From contig NZ_JAVBIJ010000001.1 of NCBI RefSeq assembly GCF_032193765.1, forward strand, positions 3,286,001 to 3,350,000: DNA of 64,000 nt, written 5' to 3'. This DNA is from Rhodoferax potami. Lineage in GTDB: Bacteria > Pseudomonadota > Gammaproteobacteria > Burkholderiales > Burkholderiaceae_C. The position numbers were made by a program, and so were the translations under genes. This document shows positions 44,863 to 54,495 of this stretch, one piece after another (positions within the stretch are counted from its first letter, which is position 1; each line of letters opens with the position of its first letter). Below the pieces are notes generated by a model that was not told where the DNA came from, ran no database searches, and saw only the letters and a program-made list of their open reading frames with translations.

Positions 44863-45774
44863 GTGGACTTGGGACTCACAGGCCTGCGCTGGGTGCGCAG
44901 CCAGAGCCTGAACGGCCTGCTGGCGGCGGCATATTCTGGAGCCGCCGGTGCGGCTTTTCACTTCGGGCCGGGGCGCGCGCAACTCTGGTGCGTCGGGGCT
45001 GCCAGCGCCATCGGTTTGCTGGCCTGGGGGGCCTCCCTGCGTCGTGCCCGGGCGATTGCCAATATCGCGACCTCGCGCATTGCCTCGGCTGCGCAGGGCT
45101 ATGTGGAGCTCCAGGGCCGCACCAGCACCACCGACCTGATTTACAGCCCGCTGACCCACAGCGCCTGCATCTGGTACCGCTACCGGATCTACGAGCGCAA
45201 CAACAGCAAAGACGAATGGCGCGAAGTGGACAGCGGCGTGAGCAGCGCCACCTTTGACCTGCTCGACGGTAGTGGGAGTTGCACTATCGACCCCGACCAT
45301 GGCGAGGTCATGGGGGCCGAGGTAGTGACCCGCTATGCCAACGAGCACAAGCATGTCGAAGAACTCTTGCACGGGGGCCGCACCTTGTATGCGCTGGGAG
45401 AGTTCACAACCATCGGCGGTGCCAACTCTGCATTGAGCTTGCGCGAAGACGTGAACGCCCTGCTCACCACCTGGAAACAAAACCCCACCGATCTGCACCG
45501 GCGCTTCGACCTGAACCGCGACGGGGAGATTGACCTCCAAGAGTGGGAGCTGGCCCGCCGCCTGGCGGTGCGCACGGTAGAGCATGAACACCGCAACATC
45601 CGGGCCCAACCCGGTGTGCACATGCTGCGCGCCCCGCAGGATGGACGCTTGTTTTTGCTCTCCCCCCTCTCGCCGCAGGCCCTGCGCCGGCGCTATCTGC
45701 TGTGGAGCGCGCTACACCTGAGTGTGTGCCTGGGCGCCGCCTATGTGGCGCTCAAATTGCTCCTGAAAGCATAG
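44863..45774 (+). CDS. GIDE-domain membrane protein with EF-hand
   Basis: 303 residues, GTG start. Two N-terminal helices, a GIDE (E3-ligase-like) domain (about 60-195; LIYSPLTHSACIWYRYRIYE), an EF-hand loop at 216-227 with D216, N218, D220, E222, D224, E227 in canonical spacing, and a C-terminal helix. A calcium-binding insert in a GIDE protein is unusual. Adjacent to lemA, as GIDE-like proteins in bacteria often are. Role unknown; may be envelope signalling. Confidence 0.85.
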   Translation: MDLGLTGLRWVRSQSLNGLLAAAYSGAAGAAFHFGPGRAQLWCVGAASAIGLLAWGASLRRARAIANIATSRIASAAQGYVELQGRTSTTDLIYSPLTHSACIWYRYRIYERNNSKDEWREVDSGVSSATFDLLDGSGSCTIDPDHGEVMGAEVVTRYANEHKHVEELLHGGRTLYALGEFTTIGGANSALSLREDVNALLTTWKQNPTDLHRRFDLNRDGEIDLQEWELARRLAVRTVEHEHRNIRAQPGVHMLRAPQDGRLFLLSPLSPQALRRRYLLWSALHLSVCLGAAYVALKLLLKA

Positions 45775-45821
45775 CAATCTGCGCAGACTTTATCTGCGCC
45801 AGAGGCCTCCAGGGCATGTCA

Positions 45822-48576
45822 TCAGAATGGCCATGCGGGGCTCGCGGCCGACATGTCGACTTTGCGCACCGTGCTGTGGTCGTTGGTGGAGGTGTTGACA
45901 TACATCAGTGCCGGCTCAGCAGCAAATCCGAATGCCGCCACTTGGGCCGCCGCCTGCGCGGAGTAGCGCACACCCCAAAGATCAAAGGTGGCACGGTGGT
46001 CCCGCCCGGTGATCCAGGACAGGGTGATCAACAGGTTGTCATTGCCCGTCGGGCTGGGCTTGGTGGCATAGGTGCTGTAGCCGAGCGCGCTGCGGTTTGC
46101 GGCCCAATCGGCAGCGACCACGGCGTCAAACTGGCGCTGGTGCAAATAGAGCAAGGTGACGATGTCCCAGCCGGTCGGAATATGGGCCTGCCGTTGTGCC
46201 CAGTAATGGACCCACTGCATGTAAAAGGCCATGCGCTCGCCGTTTTGCACCGCATAAGCAGCGTTACCCCAGATGCGCTGATAGGCCCCCTCGACAGGGT
46301 CGGCCTCCGCTCTGGCGGCAATCACCATATTAAACGCCGAGCGGTAGCTGACCCGGTCGTTTGAGCGGTTGTCACCCAACTCCAGTCGCATGCGCCAGCC
46401 CTTGCGCAAGGGAAACAGGTTGTTGGACACCTCGGTACTGCGGTCGTCGTACACCTTGTGCATGCCCTTTTGCAGGTTGTGCCCGACCTCGTGGCTTTCG
46501 CCCCAACCACGGGGGTTGAGGCCCCAGTCCTGGTCATAGGGATTGCCTGAGCAACCGCTTCCGCATTGGGCGTAGTTGTCCACATTGATGTGCTGAGTAC
46601 CCGGCACGCGATGGAGCGCGGCATCGGTGCAGTTCCAGCCGAGTTGGGTGCACATGGCCTGCACATGGGAGGTGAGGGTCTTGCCCGGCACGGCAAAGCC
46701 GGCCAGTTGGTACAGGTCTTCAAAAAAGAGGGTTTTCACCTCGGACAAGAAGCGGTCCACATCGCCGCCAAAGTCTGTGTTGATGACTGCGCGCATTTTG
46801 TCCGCGCGGGAATGGATCTCAATGCCCGCCAGCTTGATCTCGGCCCATTCGTGTTGGGCGGCATTCAGGGCAGTCACAAACGCCGGCTGGTCGCCCGCGC
46901 CTGCCGATTGGTCCAGAAACGGATGGCGGGCCACCCCCCGCAGCCGCAGGCGCACGGTTTGTGCAGGGGTGGCACTGCTGAACACCAGTTGCAAGGTGCC
47001 GCCATACGGGCTGTTGACTTGCACTGGCTGGCCGGTTGTAGCGGTTCGGGTCCCACAAACGGGTAGACCCGGTGCGCTGGGTGTTCAGGCGCAGCGCCAC
47101 CGTGGCGGCGCCGGCATCTAGCACTTCTACGGTGACCGGCTTGCCCGGGGCCGCAAGGCGGCCGATCGCGGTAAAGCCGCTGACCGAGGGCAAGGTCACC
47201 TCTACCGTCTCGTCTGTGCTACTCACCGCCATGCCGCTGGTCAGTGCACTGGCAAAGGAGCCCAGATCCGCCTGCGCCACCGCGACCGGGCGGACATAGC
47301 TGACCAGCGCATCCGCAATCAGGGCCTTCTGGAAGGCGGCTGGCTGGGTGGTTTTGTCCATGGGGTAGCGCATCTGGCGGCGCACCACATCGGCCCAGAG
47401 CACCAGGTACCGCAGCACGTCGGTGTTGTCAGTGGCGAACAGGTTCTGGCCGGCCCGGTTGAAGGTGTCGATTTGGCTGCGCAGCGCATCCACCGGGCTC
47501 AACAAGCCAGCCTGCAGGCCCGCCACATTGGTGCAATCGGTCTTGCCCGCAGACACGGTGCAAGGCCCCCAGTCATACGGCATGCTGAAACTGTCAGAGG
47601 CGAGCAGATTCAGCAGGGCCGTGGTTTTGGCAAATTGGTTGCTCAGAGTCTCTTGGGTTGCGGCGCTCCGGCCGGCAGCCACCTTGTCGCTGGCCCAGTA
47701 GTTGCCACCATAGGGCCCGAACTGCAGCCCCATGCCGGCCAGAATCTGAATGGCGGAGTCGCTGGTCCAATTGGCTTTGGTGTGCACATACAAGACCGGT
47801 CGCCCAGCCGCTACCAGCGCGCGTATTGCGGCCTCCAGTCCGGCGCTGGCCGCCAGATCGCCGCCCACGACCAGAAGGTGCACCGTGGAAGCACAGGCCG
47901 GGGTCGCGATGAAGTTACAACTGACGGTGCTGACCGGAACTCCGGCCTTGGCCATGCCGGCAGCACTTTGACCGGCGTTGATACCGGCAAAAGCCACGTT
48001 CAGGGTAGCGGGCAGCGCCTCTGCGGCATTGCCACGCACCAGCCACGCCAGCAATCGCCGGAATGCGGGGCGATAGGCCTGCAACTCATTGTTGTTGAAC
48101 TTGGACAGCACCTGCACGCCGTAAGCCGCGCTGCGACCGCCCTCAGCCACACTGATGCTGGCCAAGGCATTGCCCTGGTCCCCCACGATCAGGGGTTGTG
48201 CCATGGCGGTATTGCGCGGCTGAATCCAATAGCTCCACTGGCTGGGGTCGTACTCGGTCGACACGCCTTGGTAGAGGCTGCTGGTACGGGCAGCTTGCGC
48301 CAGGGTAATTTGTTGCTGGGCGTATTGGGCGTGCTGGGCCAACAGCTTGGCGTCACTTAGGCCGGCGGCGTCTCCGCTGGTCAGCGCCCGGGCTACGGTG
48401 GTGTCGGCAGCAGGGGCTGGAACCGTGGCCACCGTGTTAGATGCGCCACCACTGGCGCTATCACCCGAACCACTCCCGCCGCCACCGCAAGCAGCGAGTG
48501 AGGCGAGCACCACAACTGCCAGCGGGCCCCGGATACGGGAAGAAAAAGCGGCTTGAAATCGACAAAAGAGGGGCAC
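45822..48576 (-). pseudogene. ImpA-like M60-type lipoprotein metalloprotease, frameshifted
   Basis: The N-terminal part (from the GTG at 48576, GGAG upstream) is a lipoprotein (LASLAAC, then GGGGSGSG) and runs to RLWDPNRYNRPAS. The C-terminal part in another frame (from about 47036) has the zinc motif HEVGH in GWGESHEVGHNLQKGM. The break is at about 47030-47040, where the family shows extra residues, so an out-of-frame deletion is likely. Intact, it would be an approximately 920-residue mucin-type metalloprotease. Confidence 0.85.
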
Positions 48577-48718
48577 AACGGGTCTCCGCCCTGCATCTCC
48601 ATTGCGCAGGGTCGGGCGATTTTCCAGCCCCTCAAACGCCCTCTTGCCGCTGGGCTGACAGCCCGCAACACGGCTTACAAACGCTTACCCGGCCACGGGC
48701 ACGGCGTTCACGGAAAGG

Positions 48719-49465
48719 TCAAAGAACCGCGACCTCGGCAATCGCGTTGGCCATGTATTCGATTTTCTGCTGCATGTCAGCATTGGTATCCGCATGGCGC
48801 ACCGCAATGCTGCGAAAGACTTCGTGTACTTCCAAAAAAGCATCTACAACAGCAGGGTCGAAGTGCACTCCCCGCCCTTCGGTGATGATTTGCACCGCCC
48901 GGTCGTGCGACACACCATCTTTGTAGACCTTGTTGCTGATCAACGCATCGAACACGTCTGCCAGCGCCACAATGCGCGCCGACAGCGGAATTTGCTCCGC
49001 CCACAGGCCTTTGGGGTAGCCGGTGCCGTCCCATTTCTCCTGGTGGCACAGCGCCAACTCTTTGGCAACGGTCAACAAGGGCGATGCCCTGCCCAGGGTT
49101 TTCTCCGCCCGCACCAAGGCGTCGTGACCGAGCGTGGTGTGGGTGCGCATGATGGCGATTTCATCCGGCGTCAGGCGCCCGGGCTTGAGCAAGATCCGGT
49201 CGGGAATACCCACGGTGCCCATGTCGTACATCGGCACGCTGCCCGCAAGGGTCTCGACATACGCCGGTGTCAGTGTGTCGGCATAGGCGGGGTTCTTTTG
49301 CAGCTCGCCGCACAGGGCCCGCACATACTGTTGCACTCGGATGAGGTGGCTCTCGGTGTCAGAGTCGCGCAACTCCGCCAGAGTGGCCAACGCAAACACC
49401 ACGACCTGCGCGGCGTGCAAGGCTTCATGGACGTCGACAAGGGGAGCAGGGTTGGTTTCGGTCAT
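48719..49465 (-). CDS. Degenerate HD-GYP domain protein
   Basis: 248-residue HD-GYP-type domain (cyclic di-GMP phosphodiesterase family). Conserved parts: MRTHTTLGHDAL, CHQEKWDGTGYPKGL, ALADVFDALISNKVYKDG. The hallmark HD-x-GK is changed: VPMYDMGTVGIPD has Tyr80 for His and Thr for Lys. Metal-site loss suggests a binding or regulatory rather than catalytic role. Its start overlaps the methyltransferase stop by 4 bases. Confidence 0.85.
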   Translation of the reverse strand: MTETNPAPLVDVHEALHAAQVVVFALATLAELRDSDTESHLIRVQQYVRALCGELQKNPAYADTLTPAYVETLAGSVPMYDMGTVGIPDRILLKPGRLTPDEIAIMRTHTTLGHDALVRAEKTLGRASPLLTVAKELALCHQEKWDGTGYPKGLWAEQIPLSARIVALADVFDALISNKVYKDGVSHDRAVQIITEGRGVHFDPAVVDAFLEVHEVFRSIAVRHADTNADMQQKIEYMANAIAEVAVL

Positions 49466-50241
49466 GCAATTTCTCCTGGTTGCAACGGCAGAGGCACTTG
49501 GTATAGCCACACCATTTTGCCACCCGGCCCACGCCAATGGGCAACAGGCGCCGCGCTGGTGGCTTCAAATTCCAAACTCACCAGCCAAGTGCCGGGGCGC
49601 ATGTCTGCATTGGCCTTGGCGACCGCGCGTGCCATGCTCTCCGGGCGCTGGAACACATAGACCATGTCATAGGTAGACCAGTTGGCCAGCCAGATGTCGC
49701 CCCGCGTCACACGCGCCCACGGGCAGCGCAGCCCGCACAGCAGGCGCAGGGGCCAGCTCCACTCCATGCCGTGCAGCTCGGCCTGCGGATAGGCTTGGCG
49801 CAGCGCCTGCAGGCCATGACCCAGGCCGCACCCGGCATCCAGCACATGGGCGCCCACGGGCAGCGGTGCGTGGGCAGGCAACTCTGCGAGCGCGTTGGGT
49901 GGGGTGGGAAACAGCGGCGCATCGCGCCAGGCATTCACCGGGTAGACCAGCAACAGCAGCGCCAGGGGCAGCAACCAGGCCCATGCCGGCAAGGACTCTG
50001 CGCCCAGGGTGGAGAGGCTCACCACCAAGGACAGCGGAAAGCCCCCCGCGATCAGCAGGCGTCGCCACCAGGTGGGGCCCCATAGGCTACAAGCCACGCC
50101 CAGCGCACTGCTCAGTCCAAGGGCCCACGACAGCGCGACCCCCTCCCCCAGCAAGGCGCGAAAGAGTGCCCAGCAAGCAGCCCAGGCAAACACCGCAGGC
50201 AGCGGCCATTGCCAATGGGCGGGGTTGAGGCGGCGCATCAT
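49462..50241 (-). CDS. Membrane-anchored SAM-dependent methyltransferase
   Basis: 259 residues: N-terminal half with four hydrophobic helices, then a class I methyltransferase domain with motif I HVLDAGCGLGHGLQAL and MEWSWPLRLLCGLRCPWARV… then DIWLANWSTYDMVYVFQRPE. The acceptor substrate is unknown; position suggests membrane or cell-envelope substrate. Confidence 0.82.
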   Translation of the reverse strand: MMRRLNPAHWQWPLPAVFAWAACWALFRALLGEGVALSWALGLSSALGVACSLWGPTWWRRLLIAGGFPLSLVVSLSTLGAESLPAWAWLLPLALLLLVYPVNAWRDAPLFPTPPNALAELPAHAPLPVGAHVLDAGCGLGHGLQALRQAYPQAELHGMEWSWPLRLLCGLRCPWARVTRGDIWLANWSTYDMVYVFQRPESMARAVAKANADMRPGTWLVSLEFEATSAAPVAHWRGPGGKMVWLYQVPLPLQPGEIA

Positions 50242-50245
50242 GTTT

Positions 50246-50315
50246 AACAGCCTAAAGAGCCTCTAGCGCTCGTGGGATATGCGCAGAATGCTCTCATTTT
50301 CATAGCGCTTTGCAG
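50246..50315. repeat. Dispersed hairpin repeat, degenerate
   Basis: AGCCTCTAGCGCTC… and CATAGCGCTTTGCAG show the family elements (tagcgct, gcgcagaatg, catagcgc) between parB and the methyltransferase. Confidence 0.45.
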
Positions 50316-51281
50316 TTAACGATTACCGCCGGGTGCCAGGCGGTCGATCAGGCCATTAAGCTCTTCGAGCGAGCCGAACTGGATCACCACTTCGCCCATC
50401 TCTTCCATGCGGCCGTGGCGTTTGACACGCTTTTTGATGTGCACATCCACCTGCGCCATGAGCAGGTCAGAGAGCTCTTCCTCAACCCGCTTGATATCGC
50501 GCGATTTCTCTTTGGCCGGCTTTTGCGGGGTGAGCGAAAACTCGGCGCCGAGCTTCTTGACCAGGCTCTCGGCCTCGCGCACCGACATCTTTTTGGTGGC
50601 AATCTGGTTGGCCGCCGTGATCTGGGTGGCGCGGTCGAGTGCCAGCAAGGCACGGGCATGGCCCATGTCGATATCGCCAGCCATCAGCATGGTTTGCACC
50701 GGGTCGGCCAGGTTCAAGAGGCGCAGCAAATTGCTGGCAGCACTGCGCGAGCGGCCTACGGCCTGGGCCGCGGTTTCGTGGGTCAGGCCGAACTCTTTGA
50801 TCAGGCGTTGCAGGCCCTGGGCCTCTTCAAGCGGGTTGAGGTCTTCACGCTGGATGTTCTCGATCAGCGCCATCGCGGCCGCAGCCTCGTTAGGCACATC
50901 GCGCACCAGCACCGGCACCTCGGTCAGGCCGGCCAACTTGGCGGCGCGGAAACGGCGCTCGCCAGCAATGATTTCGTAAATGGCGCGCTTGCGGCCTTCG
51001 CCGATGTTGGGTGCCGCATCTGCCTCATCGAGCTTGCGCACCAGAATCGGCTGCATGATGCCCTGCGCCTTGATGGACTCGGCCAGCTCGTACAAAGCGC
51101 CCTCGTCCATGTGGGTGCGCGGCTGGTACACGCCGGCCACCATGTCAGCCAAAGGCAAGGTGCTGGGGGCAGCAGCAGTGGTGGTGCCCGTGGACTCGGT
51201 AGCCGGGGGCGCATCGACCACTTTGGGGCCGAGCAGGGCTTCGAGGCCCATGCCCAGGCCTTTGGGTTTTTTGGTGACCAT
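50316..51281 (-). CDS. parB: Chromosome-partitioning protein ParB
   Basis: 321 residues. CTP-binding/GERR motif GERRFRAAKLAGLTEVPVLV, box II ENIQREDLNPLEEAQGLQRL, HTH (FGLTHETAAQAVGRSRSAAS NLLRLL; split at Ser) and a C-terminal dimer domain. Loads on parS as a CTP-dependent clamp. Separated from parA by the RBBP9-type hydrolase gene. Confidence 0.96.
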   Translation of the reverse strand: MVTKKPKGLGMGLEALLGPKVVDAPPATESTGTTTAAAPSTLPLADMVAGVYQPRTHMDEGALYELAESIKAQGIMQPILVRKLDEADAAPNIGEGRKRAIYEIIAGERRFRAAKLAGLTEVPVLVRDVPNEAAAAMALIENIQREDLNPLEEAQGLQRLIKEFGLTHETAAQAVGRSRSAASNLLRLLNLADPVQTMLMAGDIDMGHARALLALDRATQITAANQIATKKMSVREAESLVKKLGAEFSLTPQKPAKEKSRDIKRVEEELSDLLMAQVDVHIKKRVKRHGRMEEMGEVVIQFGSLEELNGLIDRLAPGGNR

Positions 51282-51324
51282 GTTCTTTTCCTTCTTGATA
51301 TCGTGTGTGGTGGTGGCCGGCGGA

Positions 51325-51870
51325 TCAGCCTGCGCGCGCCATCAGCGCGTGCAGGCGGGCGATGCCCTCGGGCCAATCGCCCAGGCCGGAGTCGGCATTG
51401 AGGTGGCCGGCGTTGCCGCAGTCCACAAAATCAGCCCCCCAAGCGGTGGCGAATTGCTGTGCCCGCTCGAAGGTGCAATACAGGTCATTGCGGCTGCCCA
51501 GCAGCTCAGCGGGAAACGGCAGTTTGTCCATCACCACTGGCCACCAGCTTTTGAGCGGGGCTTGCAGCTCTTCGCGCTCCGGGTCGCCGGGCCCGACCAG
51601 AAAGGCCGCTTTCACGCGGTGGGTGTTTTGCGAATGCTGGGCCCAGGCGGCGGTGAGGATGCAACCCAGGCTGTGCGCTACCAGCACCACGGGTGTGGGC
51701 GCAGCCAATATGGCTTCTTCGAGCTGCATCATCCAGTCACCCCGCAGGGGTTGCATCCAGTCGTGCTGCTGCACACGGGTGAAGCCGTGCAGCGCCTCCC
51801 AGCGGCTTTGCCAGTGGGCGGGACCGGAGTTTTGCCAGCCTGGCAGTAGGAGGATGGTAGGAGTGGACAT
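51325..51870 (-). CDS. RBBP9/YdeN-family serine hydrolase, par operon
   Basis: 181-residue alpha/beta hydrolase, paralogue of the gene at 4.9 kb. Motifs LLPGWQNSGPAHWQ, nucleophile AHSLGC, Asp in SRNDLYC, His in NAGHLN. Lies between parA and parB on the same strand. Substrate unknown. Confidence 0.9.
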   Translation of the reverse strand: MSTPTILLLPGWQNSGPAHWQSRWEALHGFTRVQQHDWMQPLRGDWMMQLEEAILAAPTPVVLVAHSLGCILTAAWAQHSQNTHRVKAAFLVGPGDPEREELQAPLKSWWPVVMDKLPFPAELLGSRNDLYCTFERAQQFATAWGADFVDCGNAGHLNADSGLGDWPEGIARLHALMARAG

Positions 51871-51943
51871 GGTTGCTATGAATTCAGGAGCTACTGGGGC
51901 AACAAGCGTCTGGGCCAAAGGTGGATTTGGCTTGCAATGGCGC

Positions 51944-52729
51944 CTACATCACCTTGATGCGGTCCACCATCTCTTGCGCGAAGGTCAAAAAGGCCTGTGC
52001 CCCTTTGGACTGGGGATCAAACACCACGCCCGGCACCCCATAACTGGGCGCCTCGGCCAGGCGCACGTTGCGGGGGATGACTGTGTTGAACACCTTGTCG
52101 CCGAAGTGGGCGCGGAGCTGCTCGCTCACCTGCTGCTGCAGGGTAATGCGCGGGTCAAACATCACCCGCAGCAGGCCGATGATTTGCAAGTCGTCGTTCA
52201 GGTTGGCTTTGACTTGCTTGATGGTGTTGACCAAGTCCGTCAGCCCTTCGAGTGCAAAGTACTCGCACTGCATTGGCACGATAACGCCATGGGCGCAGCA
52301 CAAGCCGTTGAGGGTGAGCATGCTCAAGGATGGGGGGCAGTCGATGAGCACGAAGTCATATTCATGGTCCACCACAGCCAGCGCCTGCTTGAGACGGCGC
52401 TCGCGCCGCTCCAGCTCCACCATCTCGACCTCGGCACCGGCAAGCTCACGGTTGGCACCCAGAATGTCGTAGCTGCAGCCACCCTCGATCAGCTTCTCGC
52501 TGCGAGTGCGGGCCTCTGCCACTGAGGCGGATTCCAGCAACACGTCGTACACGGTGAGCTCCAGCTTGCGCTTGTCTACGCCCGAACCCATGGTTGCATT
52601 GCCTTGGGGATCGAGATCGATCATCAGCACGCGCTGGCCGACTTTGGCCAGTCCGGCCGCCAGATTCACGGTAGTAGTGGTTTTGCCGACGCCACCTTTT
52701 TGGTTGGCAACGCAGAAAATTTTGGCCAT
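51944..52729 (-). CDS. parA: Chromosome-partitioning ATPase ParA
   Basis: 261 residues with deviant Walker A KGGVGKTTTTVNLAAGLA, Walker A' LMIDLDPQGNATMGSG and Walker B DFVLIDCPPSL. It positions the ParB-parS complex. Reads in the order mnmG-rsmG-lysE-parA. Confidence 0.97.
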   Translation of the reverse strand: MAKIFCVANQKGGVGKTTTTVNLAAGLAKVGQRVLMIDLDPQGNATMGSGVDKRKLELTVYDVLLESASVAEARTRSEKLIEGGCSYDILGANRELAGAEVEMVELERRERRLKQALAVVDHEYDFVLIDCPPSLSMLTLNGLCCAHGVIVPMQCEYFALEGLTDLVNTIKQVKANLNDDLQIIGLLRVMFDPRITLQQQVSEQLRAHFGDKVFNTVIPRNVRLAEAPSYGVPGVVFDPQSKGAQAFLTFAQEMVDRIKVM

Positions 52730-52774
52730 AAAGCGCTCAGGGTGAGAAAACAGAAAACCGGTTCAACGGGACTT

Positions 52775-53395
52775 TTATTTGGCCGACTGCAAGGCCAGAC
52801 GGATACCGAAGCCGACCAGAAACAGGCCCGCCAGCTTCTCGAGCACCCGCCCGATCATGGGGTTGGCGCGCACGCGCTCGGCGAGAAAGTGGGTCAGCAG
52901 CGTGGCGCCCAGCCCGTACAAAAATGTGAGGAAAGCGATAGTGGCCGCCATGAAGGCGTACGTCACCAGCCCTTGTTGGCTGGTGCGGTCCACAAACAGG
53001 GGGAAGAAGGCCATGTAAAACAAAATGGCCTTGGGGTTGAGCAAGGTGATCAGGAGCGCCTGGCGCAAGTAGTGGCCGGCCTTGATGTTGAGCACCGGTG
53101 CTGCGCCGGGTTTGGCCGTCAGCATCTTGAAGCCCAACCACCCGAGGTACGCGGCACCCGCCCACTGCACGGCATGAAAGGCATCCGGATACGCCGCCAA
53201 GAGCGCTGCTACGCCGGCCACCGCAGACCACATGAGCACTTGGTCACCCAGAATCACACCCAGGGTTGCGGCCAGCCCACCCTTGATGCCACCCTTGCTG
53301 GTAGACGTGACCAGCGCGAGATTGCCCGGGCCGGGGATCGCCAGAAACACGATGATGGTAATGACAAAGGTGCCGTAATCGGTGACGCCGAGCAT
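52775..53395 (-). CDS. LysE/RhtB-family exporter
   Basis: 206 residues, six helices, LysE motifs FLAIPGPGNLALVTSTSKGG (start region), LGVILGDQVLMW, ALLITLLNPKAILFYMAFFP. Amino-acid efflux; substrate not resolved. It interrupts the usual rsmG-parA junction. Confidence 0.92.
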   Translation of the reverse strand: MLGVTDYGTFVITIIVFLAIPGPGNLALVTSTSKGGIKGGLAATLGVILGDQVLMWSAVAGVAALLAAYPDAFHAVQWAGAAYLGWLGFKMLTAKPGAAPVLNIKAGHYLRQALLITLLNPKAILFYMAFFPLFVDRTSQQGLVTYAFMAATIAFLTFLYGLGATLLTHFLAERVRANPMIGRVLEKLAGLFLVGFGIRLALQSAK

Positions 53396-53492
53396 GGGTT
53401 TTCTTTCGGGGGGAAGGCGTCGAGTTTACGTTGGAAACTTCGTGGCGGGCGTTGGGTTCCATCAAGCGGGCGATAGAAAGGCAGCGGCGTGT

Positions 53493-53508
53493 TGTTTCAC
53501 GTGAAACT
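53493..53508. promoter_or_regulatory. parS site 1
   Basis: TGTTTCACGTGAAACT, matching TGTTTCACGTGAAACA at 15 of 16 positions; intergenic, 97 bases upstream of the LysE gene start. Confidence 0.85.
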
Positions 53509-53551
53509 TGCCTGTGCGCAGCTTGCTCATTAACGATCTTGCTGAGCACGT

Positions 53552-53643
53552 CTTGGGGTAGGCGTGAGCCCCGCCGTTCGTGTCCCCCGCCTGCTGCGCA
53601 GGCTCCTCCTTGACCTCACTCTGGGGTTCACGCCTACCCCAAG
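53552..53643. repeat. Inverted-repeat element 1 with conserved core
   Basis: 20-base arms (53552-53571 and 53624-53643, 19 of 20 paired) around a core. The core (53579-53616) matches the core of the next element in inverse orientation with two differences over 38 bases. The 421-base gap between lysE and rsmG holds this, parS site 1 and element 2. Confidence 0.85.
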
Positions 53644-53700
53644 ACTACGAAGAGCGCCCAGAAACTCAACAGGCCGCAAGAGGATCAATCACACCGCGCG

Positions 53701-53790
53701 GTTGGGTGGGGTTACGCGTTTTGCGCAGGTCAAGGAGGAGCCCGCGCAGCGGGCGGGGGACACGGAGCAAAACGCGTGACCCCACCCAAC
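53701..53790. repeat. Inverted-repeat element 2 with conserved core
   Basis: 24-base arms (53701-53724 and 53767-53790, 23 of 24 paired; GTTGGGTGGGGT… ) around a core at 53727-53764 that is the reverse complement of the core of element 1. Arms differ between the two elements but pair within each. Confidence 0.85.
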
Positions 53791-53817
53791 CCTCGCCAAA
53801 GGGAAAAGCGAAAAGGC

Positions 53818-54495
53818 TTAGCCCACCACCCGCTTACGCATCCACACAATGCACCGCTCCGCATCCAACCACGGCACCACAAGTTGTTCCACGTGAAACA
53901 CTTCCACCGAAGCGGACAGCGCAGCCATTTCATCCGCAGGGTGCTTGCCCTTCATACCCATCCACACACCCTGCTCTGCCAAGGCCTTTTCTGACCAAGT
54001 CGTAAAGTCGACCAACGATGCAAAAGCGCGCGAGCTCACCACATCGTAGGGCTCGCTCAAACTCTCTACCCGGGCGTGAATGCCACGCAGATTCGGCAAC
54101 TTCAAGGTCACCGCCACTTGCTGAATGAACGCTGCCTTTTTAGCGACCGTGTCCACACAGTGCACCGTGATGTGGGGGCAACAAATCGCAATCACAATAC
54201 CGGGCAAGCCAGCGCCGGAGCCCACATCCAGCAGGCGGGGTTTGTCACCACAAACACTTGCTGTCTGCTGCACCGCCAACTGTTTTTGTAGCGGTGCAAT
54301 CGCTGCCAAGCTGTCAAACAGGTGGTGCGTCAGCATCTCGGCTGGATCGCGCACGGCCGTCAGGTTGTAGACCTTGGTCCACTTCTGGATCAAGCCCATG
54401 TACTCCAGCAGCGCCGCCGACTGCGCAGGCTGCAAGGTGAGGCCTAGCGCCGCACAAGCCCGACCCAATTGCTCCGAATGCCCTGCCCCGCTCAT
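53818..54495 (-). CDS. rsmG: 16S rRNA (guanine-N7)-methyltransferase RsmG
   Basis: 225 residues, GidB/RsmG. Motif [56 protein letters not shown]. Methylates G527 of 16S rRNA. Start overlaps the mnmG stop by 4 bases. Carries a near-perfect parS site near its C-terminus. Confidence 0.97.
   Translation of the reverse strand: MSGAGHSEQLGRACAALGLTLQPAQSAALLEYMGLIQKWTKVYNLTAVRDPAEMLTHHLFDSLAAIAPLQKQLAVQQTASVCGDKPRLLDVGSGAGLPGIVIAICCPHITVHCVDTVAKKAAFIQQVAVTLKLPNLRGIHARVESLSEPYDVVSSRAFASLVDFTTWSEKALAEQGVWMGMKGKHPADEMAALSASVEVFHVEQLVVPWLDAERCIVWMRKRVVG
53885..53900. promoter_or_regulatory. parS site 2, in rsmG
   Basis: TGTTCCACGTGAAACA, 15 of 16 identical to the parS consensus, inside rsmG, where it encodes the residues VFHVEQ. 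Confidence 0.8.

Noticed and set aside
53701..53790. Integron attC site because of GTTGGGT/ACCCAAC ends.
   Set aside because: The ends are in the wrong orientation for attC, and here the central core is conserved while attC centres vary; no integrase nearby.
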